Below are positions 44,501 to 56,396 of a DNA stretch of 64,000 nucleotides, piece after piece. How positions within the stretch are numbered: position 1 is the stretch's first letter; every line of letters starts with the position of its first letter. Position numbers and translations under genes: made by a program. The DNA comes from Bicyclus anynana (Eukaryota > Arthropoda > Insecta > Lepidoptera > Nymphalidae): contig NC_069087.1 in the NCBI RefSeq assembly GCF_947172395.1, positions 8,699,107 to 8,763,106 on the forward strand, in the 5' to 3' direction. The notes below the pieces were generated by a model. That model did no database searches and was not told where the DNA came from. It saw only the letters and a program-made list of their open reading frames with translations.

Positions 44501-47500
44501 AAATTTGTATTAACCTTGTCCACAACGAGGGTATCAGAGGAGAACCGGTGCAGTGTGTCCCCGGCGGGGCGCGCGAGGTGGTGGTGCAGCGGCGCGTGCA
44601 GTGTGGCGTGCAATAGGCGCTCGTGCAGGGTACGCCGGCAGCGGGCGCCAGCACACGCGCTCGCCGCCTGCGCGCACGCCGACAGGCACGCGCCGCCCGC
44701 GCACCACAGCGCGTAGACAACGATCATATGCCACATCTGTAAGAGCGATGCCCCATTAGCGGCTTGCGTCGTAGCGTCGACGTTAAAGCGTTTCGTCGTC
44801 CCAGCGACGTATCAACGGAGCTCCCTTGCTACGACAGTGTTTCACTTGTTTCGATCTATTGTTGAAACTGACTGGGTGCGTGTGTCCTCTTGCACAGCGA
44901 CATCATGCATCATCGCAACGTAGGTGTGGCATACAATGCGATGATCCATTGCGACGACGCAAAGCAACACACTAATGAGGAATTTCCCCAACTCATCATT
45001 TATAAAGTCATCTATTAAATTACGGATTAAGAAATCGAGTCCTGACTAGATAATAATTAACAAGATAAACCCGCGAGCGTACGTCCAACATATTGCAGTT
45101 TGCACTCTAAGTAAGTAATATGCAGTATGCCTGTTAGTTACCTATATAGACTAACCTTTTCATTAGAAAGAGTAGTCTTCGAATTCTCTTCAGCCAGCAG
45201 TGACAGCCAATAGTCTGCGGCCAGTGCTATCGCTTGCGTGGCGGTCGCCGCGACCCAGAACACCACGCCCCACCACCCGCAGGCGCGTGTGTAGGCACAC
45301 CATACTGCACTCTAAGTAAATAAATAAATAAAGGTATTAGGTTCTTATATTATAAATACCTTGATCGCTAACTGTGGCCATTATAAAAAGACTCAAAGTC
45401 AACGAGCGATGGAGCGAGCCGTTTATGCGCAACATAAGTGCCCTTCGTCTGTGGAGCGAGCTAAGCTTCTCTGCGTGATCGAATCAGAAATCAGAAGACA
45501 CGCAAAAGAACCAAATAAGTCTGTTGTTTGTCCGGGTTAGTTTCTGGAACCGGTGGTCAGATTTTAATAAGACATTCATTGGATTATAGAAGAGAAAATG
45601 ATTAGTTTCTGCGGGTTTTGTGAAATACAGAATTTTACGCAGACGAAGTCGCGGTCGTCTACTAGTATAGGTACTATATTCTTAAAATTTACTTTTGTCT
45701 TTGCCTTTTAGTTTATATTTGTCTGTATGAATGGTACAATACACAAGTTCTCCCTAGGGCGGATAAATGATAATTCTAATTAGATGTTAGTGTTACGTGA
45801 GAGACATACGTCTGGAGATGGTCTAGCCTCTAGTACAATGGTATAAATTATTATCAGATGTCCTAGATGAGTCAACAATAAAGACCCGGAGGGCCGCAGG
45901 TTGAGTATAGCAGGTCTATTAAAGTATAAGATCCGGCATAAGAAATATATACGCTCATCTCTTATTAATTAGGTATACGAAATGAATGATCGAAAATATT
46001 CAACTTGACACATTGCACTTAGAGTTATTTTCTCTGATTGAACTAAGATTTTTTAATTAATCTAAGTACGAGACATTAGTACGTATATAGTAGGTACGTA
46101 AGTATTTAGAGTGGTATGTCACCTCATTTAAAACAGGTTCTTCTTCTTTCGACGCGCTCGGGATGTCAGGAATGGGCACAGCGGCCGTCTCCACGCCGTT
46201 TGCAGCTATCGAGGTGAGTGTCGCGTCGGACGATGCCTCTACTTTACCTAACAAGATCAACAGGTACCGTCTTAATTTATTGGGACCTACTAACTACTAC
46301 CTTATTACTTATAAATAACGTAACTATAATATAATATCTAACATAAAATAGGTACAGTTTTGTTTAAATTTTTGCGAAGCCTTTGAGGATGAAATAAAAA
46401 TTGGCAATGTTTTTTATATGCGTGTAGGTAGGTATTATTATTTATATTTTGTACACAATTACTAAATCTATCAAATAACAAATAAAAATAGCAAGTAGGT
46501 AATATAAGATAGCCTTACGAAAATAGATAAGTAAGAATAGTCTATATCTTGGCCTAATCAGTTCTCTTTTTGTGTAGAGATCCACGATCTGCCCAGCACC
46601 TGTACTGGCTACAGGCCGGGCAGTTTGTTATCAAAAACCGATCTATCAACATCGGTTCTATGAACCATCTAATCACAATGTTCTACCAACATTAGTTATT
46701 GTGTAGGATGGTACTTGAGTTTTTAAAAAAATAGCTAAGTAAATTATTTACCATTTTGACCTTCGGCAGATGAATCAGAGTTATTACTTAAAAAGCGGCG
46801 CAGACCTCTCGGCGTCCACCTAAAACAATATGACTATGAGCGAAAGTAGGATTTATTGTGTGAAAAGTAAAATATAGTGAAAGGGAGGGATATCCGTTCT
46901 CATAAGTAGGTACGTATCTAGTATTTTAGATTTTACGTATACTTACGCAGAGAGAAGAAACATTTAAATGCACACAATATAATACAAATTTAAAATTAAC
47001 ATTCAATAATTAAAACAAAAAATTAGCATGCAAAGGCGGCCTTGGCCTGTTACGATGTGACATTTCGATTCCTTATCTACAAACGCTAACGCTTTGAAAA
47101 CTGGCAAAATGTATGGGAATGACACATTCGATCGACAACTTGATCACATGCTCTGTCGATAGTGAATGTCATTACCATACATTTTTAACCGAATTCAAAA
47201 AGGAGGAGGTTCTCCAGTTGAAGCTAATCCGATGATGTATTAATTCTAGCCATGAATATTGAAATGTGTTTCTTTTATAAACGGCTTAAATTAATACGAC
47301 ACCGGCTTTGCACCGTCTTGAAACTGATCAGCATGTAGAACATAATAATATTATGATGTTATTTTTCGCTTTTTAGTTTAGTGGGTACGTTTTTAGGTTT
47401 TGAAGTCGGTTTAATTTTTTTAAATATACTTTTTTAAATTTTCGAAGCTTTAGTGTTTGTAGAAAGAGAATCGACGTGCAACAGGCTCTTATTGCTATAA

Positions 47501-50500
47501 GCTTTTTTATTGTCTCTCAACCTGTGCCTACCTATACACATGCAGTATATCTTTCAAACTAAAATAGACTTCCTATTTCGTTTTACAATCTTTATCTACT
47601 GCAATCATATACAAGAACAAAGATCTAATTACCTATTGGTCAATCTATTTGGTAGCTCAAATTCAGATATCAGCAACACTAAACAGTCAATATCTTGAAA
47701 AAAGCTATTCTTTTGCCTGAATGGAAATACGTATCTACTATAGTTTAAAAGTCGTCATATGAGTGCAACATACGATTAAAGTTTGATGCTACTTTGAATA
47801 GAACTGATAGCACATGCAGTAATGCAATTCTTACCTGGTCAACGTTCTATGATAAAGGCGTTGGCGGCTTCCGTTACGCAGCGGACTACCCTCAGGATGT
47901 TGTGTATTAGGTTCGACAGCACTTACAGCGCGTCTAATTTCGTGCCGCCATCTATTTAGGAAATTACTCTATTAAATATACATATACCTATGTATAGAGG
48001 AAACCAAATAAGAATTCAAACTGTTTAACGACTTAGTTACCGATAGCTCCTTACACGCGATATTCACACAAAGTTACTTTTCCTTCTTTTTTTATAAAAA
48101 CTATATTTGCCATAATATATTTTAATAACGTAAGTGTATTTGCAATACCATATTTTAAAAGTGACTAATTCACTCCTCTTCTCGGACTAGAATAAGTCAG
48201 AAAGACTGTTAAAAGTGGATACCATAATAGTCCAGCAGGATTTGAACCCATGGCCTCCTTTTGAATCTATCACATCAATACTGTTACCGAGAACCCTATT
48301 ACTACAGAAATAGGCTTCATAGTCGCTCGCCTTTTCAAGTTATTTGATTCTTCGAGTTGTTTTGATCGATATCTATTGTTATTGCTTTGTTTACGTCAAA
48401 TTGGGTAGAAAAGACAACACAACACAAGTGAACATAAGTGAACTATACTATACTACGACTGTGGACTATGAATTGCCTACGTTTGAAAGTGTGTAAGTAT
48501 TGATACTTGGATTAAGTAGTGGAATAAAGTCTTATACGAGTCACCAGGTGTTTAATTTCAAATGCTCGAACCCTAGTTCGTAACAATACCAATGATTAAT
48601 ACACCGAAATCTGCTCAAAATCATCTTCTTCAGATATTTGCTTAATCAGTATTGGTACCACTTACTTAAAGCGTGGCAAAGTGGGAGGAGGTGAGGAGAA
48701 CTGTCGCTCAAGAGGAGGTCGCACGCGACTCAGTGCGCGCCGCCAGGTGCCGCCCACGCCCGTGGGCACCTCCGCCAGCAGGTGCGCGCCGGTCACCTCG
48801 CTTATGTCCAGTTGCTATGGCAATCATTTGTCAACTCACCAAGGATACTAAGCAATTGAAATTTGTTTTATAGAACTGGTTTATATTTCTAATTTCTTAG
48901 ATAATGCTGTGAGATGGTGATAGCAAAAATAAAACACTTATGAGAAGAATACACTCAGTATTCTTCTCAAACTCTCAGACTGAGCGCGTTTGAGTCTACT
49001 TTTAATTTTAAGTTTACGACAAAAATTATCTCGATTACTTTAGAATACAGTAAAAGTGAAGACAGGGAAAGTGGAAAAGGATGGACGACGGCCCATACCC
49101 ACATAACAAAAAAAAACGGAAAATAAATAGTTTATTGTTAAAGACTAGCGTATGCCCGCGACTTCATCCGCGTGGAATTTAGTTTTTCACAAATCCCTCG
49201 GGAACCATGGATTTTTCCGGGATAAAAAGTAGCCTATGTGTTAATCCATGCTATAATATATCTCAATACCAAATTCCAGCTAATTCAGTTAAGTAGTCGA
49301 AGCGTGAAAGAGTAACAAACATTCTATCATTAAAATCATCAGTTTTCGCAAATCTCGGGAAACCATGGATTTTTCGGGATAAAAAGTAGCCTATGTGTTA
49401 ATCCAGAGTAAATACAGTTCCATTTCAAATTTTAGCCAAATCGCTTCAGTAGTAGCGGCGTTAAAGAGTAACAAACATTCAAACATCCATACAAACTTTC
49501 GCGTTTATAATATTAGTAGGATAGGATAATAGATATGCATTGTAAAATTGTTAAGTGGAAATAAAGCTTTGTATAAAAGCCCTGACCGCCGGTTGCTTGG
49601 GCACTCAAATGTCCCGCAGCGGGAGGGTTGTTTTTTTTTCTATAAATTTTTAATATTGTATTATATTTTTCATATAAGATTGTTAAAAATAAAAAAAATG
49701 AGCTTCAATTGGAAACCCACCAAGGCATCATCAGACAAGTTCCTCTGGAACTGCACCCGGCTCACAGCTCGCAGCAGCTGCGAGCGCTCCCGCAGCGCAC
49801 CGCCGGGCGGGCCCGCGCCGCCGCGCGCCGCCGCCGCTCGCGCCTCCTCCGCCAGCTGCGCCCACTGGCTCAGCACGCCTTCGCTCATGCTGTTCAAGCG
49901 ACCCACGCCACTGACGCGACCATCTTCCATTACTATCACCTGATCAACATGGACAGTAATGAACTAAACAAACAGTTATATCTACTAGGTAATTCATTTT
50001 GAGAAGCTCCATATTCTCTACTAGCTGACGCTTTCCGTTCCCGTAAGAATGCGGGGATAATATATAGCCTTCCTCGATAAATGGGCTATCTAACACTGAA
50101 AGAATTTTTCAAATCAGACCAGTAGTTCCTGAGATTTATTTCTGTTTTGTTTTCTGTTCCTGATTTGAGCTTTACAATATTAAGATTCAATAAAGAGGGA
50201 GGTCTGGCTGGCTGTATATGTTTTCTGTGTCTGTAGTAAGCCGTTAAAATAGGCTGATAGTGATGACTTCCTTCTTCACGCTGATTCAATGCGGGCCTGT
50301 AATAATTTTTGATTCTTTATTATTGTTGTTTATTAACCGAGACGGACGTCTTAACGTGTTCTGCGAATCACAAGAACGTAACAATACCAACTTCACAGGT
50401 CAATAGTTTTACAGAAGAAAAAAGCTCAATATTAACCTGACCCAGGACCTCATAATCCGTAGCTAAGCTTACCAAATGTTACAATAACTTTTACACGATT

Positions 50501-53500
50501 GACCAGTGGATATGACCTCTGCCTTCACCTACTTTTCAATTATGTGCATTTTAAGAAAATAAATATCACGCTAAAGGCAAAACATTGTGAGAAAACCTGC
50601 ATACCTGAGAATTTTCTTAATTCTCTACGGGCGTGAAGTCTGGAAATCCGCATTTGGCCAGCGTGAGAGGAGACTTGTACTCAACAGTGAACCAATACGG
50701 GTTGTTAAAGATGCATAAGATAATTGCATACCGTATCGGCATAGTGTAGTAGTTCCAATCTATTCGTCGCCACCAGAACAGTACGTCCACTACGAGCGGT
50801 GGGCAGCAACGCTCTCGCAACCACGTGACGAGCTAGCACCGCGTCCAGCGCTCCGAAGGGCTCGTCCAACACCAACAACTTCGCCTTCGAGTACAGAGCC
50901 CGAGCTACGCATACGCGGACCCTCTGACCACCCGACAGCGGAGTTCCATAGCTTCCTAGTTGTGTATTATCACCATCTACGAACAAAAAAACCGAGTACA
51001 TGAGCTGTTGCAACTTCTAGTCTAAAAACGAAGATTAATCAATAATAGGCAGATAGAGCGTGCGGAACACGTCGTTGCCGCTCCATATACAAAATTCAAA
51101 AACGAATACATTCTCGATCTCGACTCTCAACTCAACACGAAGCGTCGCATATGTAATTTTCAATGTTATTCAAGAAAAATGGCGTCTTATGTTTTTAAAT
51201 ATTTTAAAAACTGATCACAAAAACTAATGTAATAAGATGGAGTATTTTTATAATAGTTATTATTGATTATTATATTAATTTACGTAATTGATGTTAGTGT
51301 TAAATTTTGAAATACCAGTTTTAATAAAAGTTTGTATATACGGTCTACGGATGTCAAGGAGGCGCGTGACGTTTGGTTTTTAAGGGTTTCGCCGGCTTTA
51401 CCACGCTGTTAAAAGTCATTCTGTATGATCCTTATTCTGTGTTTATAAAGAACACCGAAAAAAGAATCAATGTATCTGGGTTTCGGATTACGGTGTATTG
51501 GTTTACCTGGTAAAAGTTGCAGATCTGGTCGCAAAGCTGTAGCACGAAGAACTCTCATATATCTAGTGGTGCACCACGCATGATCCATTACAATGTTATC
51601 TTTAATTGAGCCCTCTAGCAGCCAGGGCGGTTGACCAGCGTACCATATTGAACAGTTCCTGTGTAAATTAAATTATGTATAGAACTATTTTAGCTAGAAC
51701 CATAATAGCCCAGTGGATATGACCTTCGCCTCCGATTCCGGAGGGTGTGGGTTCCGGCGGGAATCCGGTCCGGGGCATGCACCTCTTTCTTTTTCACTTT
51801 TCAGTTGTGTCACAGAAAACATATGTACAAGTAGTTTTGTGCATTTTAAGTGCCTCAAACGGTGAAGAAAAAACATCACGAGGAAACCTGCATACCTGAG
51901 AATTTTCTTAATTCTCTAGGTGTGTAAAGTCTACCAATCCGCGTCGGGGCAGCGTGGTGGACTAATGGCCTAACTCTCGTTATGAGAGGAGAGTCGAGTC
52001 GACAACCGAATATGGGTTGATAATGATGAATAATGATTTTAGCTAGATGCTATAATGTTTAAATATCATAGGCAATTGTAAGTAGGTAAAGATTGGAAAA
52101 TATCTGGATATGGGTAAGTTGCTAACGATAAAATATTGTACAAATCTGGATAAAATATTGAATTAAATGTATAAGAAGCAATGTATAGACATGTTTTCTG
52201 TAATTATATAAGTTAACATTGTGAAAGGAAGCAAACGTGATATTGAATTCTCGGCGATCTCATTAAAATAGATATCGTTATATAACCAAAATAAAAAGTG
52301 CATTTCGTGCAGATTCTTTGAATTACAATATCAGAATTCATTATTGGTCTTATATTACCTATTAACAAATACGTCTCCACGTTCTTGGTGCATTTCTCCG
52401 AGAATTGCAGAAATAAATGACGATTTTCCGGAACCGGAAGCTCCGACGACCATTATTAATTTTCCTGGATAAATCATACAATTACTGTTACATAGTTAGG
52501 ATTTCTAACACATTTCTGGATACAATAATATAATGGCTTCAGATATATGTTGTAGTATATGTACCTGATGCAATATCTAAATCATCAATTTCTAACCATC
52601 CATTTTCTTTTAGTCTCCAAGAAAATGCTGCGTTTCTAAATCGAACTAAATACTCTTGGTCGTGATCTACATTTGCTTTATTCTGATTGTCAATCTGTTC
52701 ATCATCAATGTTGAGTTCATCTTTTTCAGAAAGTGGATTTTCCTCCATTGTTGCGTCAATGACGTCATCACAGTCATGCATAACGTTATGTGAATACGTA
52801 TCGTCGTCAACGTCTCGTGCGTTATAAGATTCTGGAAGTTCTAAGAAATCTTTTATCCTTTTAGTGCTGACCTGGAGAATATTTCCTTTTATTTATTGGT
52901 AGTGTAACGTTAACAGAAAAATATGCATAAAATTTTGGCGTACACATTTGATAAAGAACTTACCATAGCTTGAATTATCATCAATACGGTCACAGGGAAT
53001 ATTAACATTGGTATCGTTAATTGGTTAAAGAGTGCCAATCCAGCAAATACGTTCACAACTGTCAAATTACTGCTTTTGTCAAGATAGTAGTTTGTCGTAA
53101 AAGTAACAACTGTTACAAATATTGCGGATAAGTGTGTTATAAAGGCTGAAAATAGAATTTATTTATATTCTAATTCAATTGTAAGAATAATTAATTTGCA
53201 CTCAAAGGATTAAAATCAAAATAATTTACATCCATACGTACTTAGCAAGCTCCAATAAGCGGAGTCTTTATTGAGAAGTTTCAATTCTACTTCTCTAAGC
53301 TGTAATATTTTTTCATTGAACAAGTCCTCCCACACGTACAATTTTATAACGTTCATTCCTTGTAAAATTTCGGATAATTTAGAAACTCTGTGATCAGTAC
53401 ATTTTGAAGTATCTTTGGAGTTATCTGAGATTCTCTTTCCTATGTAGAATTGTATGGGAGTTATGAGTAAGGAGCTAGCAGACGTGCCTATTATGGCACT

Positions 53501-56347
53501 TATACCCAACTTTGTGTACAACAAGTATAGGATGAGAGATATCTGAAAGTATTCCCCAAAAATTATGCACCAATTATTATATATTTCATCATCATCATCA
53601 TCATCATCGTCATCATCATCATCATCATCATCATTATAAATCAGCCGATAGACGTCCACTGTAGGCCTTTTGTAGGGACTTCCATACATCACGATAGTAA
53701 GCCACCTGCATCCAGCGAATCCCTGCGATTCGCTTGATGTCGTCAGTCCACCTGGTGGGGGGTCAACCAACACTGCGCTTACTAGTGCGGGGTCGCCATT
53801 CCAGCACATTGGGACCCCAAAGTCTCTTCGAACTATGTGCCCCGCCCATTGCCTCTTCAGCTTCGCAACTCGTTGAGCTATGTCGGTGACTTTGGTTCTT
53901 CTGCGGATCTCCTCATTTCTGATTCGATCACGCAGAGATACTTATGAGGTCGATAGTTAGCGACCATTTTATATTTAGTATATATTATTGCCAATAAAGA
54001 ATCTCCTTACCTTCAATGGTATGGCCCACGTATAATGGTAAATCCACACACTCGACATTACGTTATATGTATCTTGTGATATTAAATTTATAAGAAGCCC
54101 GGCTTGAGTGTTTGATTCTTCTTCAGGATTACGAAGAAGTGGCGAAACTTCTGAATCTCTATCTAGATCTGTTGACCAAGATGCTAATCGCATGCATTTG
54201 TCGTAAATCATGCTCTGAAATTGAAAATTTTAAATATTAAGTCTGCCAGAAGTCGAGTGTTCCGCTAATATGTATTTAGTAGTTGTATCTACTTACTTGC
54301 AATGCCATTTTAAGTCTAGTTCCTTGGACTGTTATTAAATGAGTAGAATTTTGGGACAGAATAGCTTGAAATACAAGTGCCAGTGTAACAATAAGCAGCA
54401 TGACGTATCCATTCGAGAAAAATTCCTCCAGATTGACTTCAGAATCCGTGTCGTTGTATGAATTTGGTTCTTGTATGAATTTAATAATTGCAGCCAATCC
54501 TACGGCGGGTATGATCGATATTAAATCCCCAAATAATTTTAAAAGTCCTCCTTTGTAAAAGTTTGGCCACATCATGGTAACGTAACATTGCCAAATACTG
54601 GTGCTTCGTTCTTTATTTTTACTTATCTACAATGAAATGTGTGTTTACATGAAAGTCGCAAATTATATTTATAAGTAGATAGATATTAATAATATATAGA
54701 AGACAAAATAAAAATAACCTTTTGATTGAAATATAACTTTCTAAACTTTTCGTAATATATTTTCGATTTCTCATTTTCAGGTATATTTCCAAAATTATTT
54801 TCAGCGTTTTCATCCGGTGCAAAATATCCTTTATATAATAAACGGTTTAGCCAGAAGAAAGTTATTTTTGAAAAGAAGTGTGTATCGTTATAAATGTAAT
54901 GAATATCTTCAGTTTCTGTCGTACTTTTTTGTCTGGACTGCAGTCGTTTTGTAACCTGCAAAACCAGTGTTGTGTGACTTAATCATACTTATTAAGGTAA
55001 TTATACTAATTATTATCTAACAATGCGTAGGTATCTGCTAAAAAAAGACTTACATGAGATGACCGTGTTTGATAGGACTTTATTAGCGAAATCTACCCTG
55101 TATAATACTTTATAGAACCCATTTTATAAAATATTAGGATTTATTGCTATTTTAAAGTCATTTTGCGCTATTAAGACAGGACAACGGGATACGTTTGGCG
55201 CCAGACAATCGTCTCGTCGCTTATGGGCGTCGTCTGGCGTCTCACAATGTGAACACCACACAAGGACTGCGTCACTATTATTTTAGGGGACTGACCTGTA
55301 TACTATGGCACTTTAAAATCTTACTACGCATATAATGAATTGTAATAAATATTCGATTATTTGTTTATAACCTATGTTTTAAGTCTTTCGAAAGAAGCAG
55401 GTCCTAGATCGCATGTACTTGTTCTTGAATAAGAATAAAGCAAAACTTTGGAATCTTAAAATTTATCATCACCAGGTAATCCCTTACAACTACCAGTAGG
55501 TAGTTCTAGGGGTTAATATATATTGTCGTCTAGTCCTCTCATGATCAAAATATGTAGTTACAATAGTATTTTAGTATTAACTAGCGGACGCCCGCGACTT
55601 CGTCCGCGTGAAAGTCGTTGTAAACTTTCAACTACCCCTATCCTACCCTACCCTAAACTACCTCTACCCTACCCCTACCCTACCCTATCCCAACCCTACC
55701 CCAACCCTACCACTACCCTACCCCTACCCTACCCTACCCCTACCCTACTTATTAAGGCTGCACTTCGTTATTTATTCCTCCCACCGCGAGTCGTGTCGAG
55801 CGCGGGAACCGTTACACAAAAATAATCCATATAGCATGAATTAGTATTTACGCGCGCAATGGCTTAGCATATTTCTTGTATAACTTTGGTGTTTCTTTAC
55901 CGATTTTTATGATTCTTTTTTTATTGAATAGGTTATAATGTTAACTTTCTTATTAGGGATGAGTGAAGAGTGTTATAAATATAAGAGTAGACAAATATAA
56001 TTAGAAAGCTCCGAACTGCTAAGCTATTGGGACTTACACGTGTTATTGTGAGTCAAGCATAAAAGATAGATGTATATATGCTGTTGTGTTTTTATAGATA
56101 ATTTTAAGGAGAACATTTCCGTCATACATGATTTCCATGTAGCTTTAACCATTAAGGCTGTACACGCGACGGAAGCTTAAAAAATTGAGTAACTTCTCCC
56201 GTTTTCTCAACATTTCTCTTCACTGCTCTGCTTCTATTGATCGTAGCGTAATGAAAAGTATACTATAACCTGCCCAGGAGTATGTAGAATAATTGTACCA
56301 AGTTTCGTTAAAATCCGTCCAGTAGTTTTTGTTTCTATAAAGAACAT

Positions 56348-56396
<49 letters not shown>

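Larger units (their letters stand above)
41429..46247 (-). other. Sur: SUR exons 15-20: second transmembrane domain (TMD2)
   Basis: Exons 46247-46123, 45311-45156, 44736-44515, 43565-43408, 42657-42462 and 41645-41429. Landmarks shared with ABCC TMD2: LAADYWLS, LHRFSSDTLVVDK, ASELQHVEAET, NSSNRWLGLTL and DLHLQLAAVRRLLAHS. The GC-rich coding exons contrast with the AT-rich introns. The first of these exons begins with an acidic loop ending EEEPVLNE. Confidence 0.85.
49721..52871 (-). other. Sur: SUR exons 8-12: linker and first nucleotide-binding domain (NBD1)
   Basis: Walker A GASGSGKSS (Lys726), Q-loop YAGQPPWLL, signature LSGGQ (812-816), Walker B LLVLDEP with Glu837, D-loop GALD. Two departures from vertebrate SUR and MRP are visible: Glu837 is the canonical Glu where they have Asp, and the switch position reads VATNRLELL, with Asn870 in place of His. 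The long acidic stretch in exon 8 (DDDT, DCDDV, NPLSEKDE) is the linker before NBD1. Confidence 0.85.

Noticed and set aside
53216..53809. 197-codon minus-strand ORF as a separate protein
   Set aside because: It joins LINE sequence, a (CAT)n run and SUR exon 6; the real coding part begins after the acceptor at 53543.
55620..55750. Telomere-like repeat
   Set aside because: The tract is irregular CCCTA, not the insect CCTAA/TTAGG repeat, and lies inside an intron. The same applies to 35465-35545.
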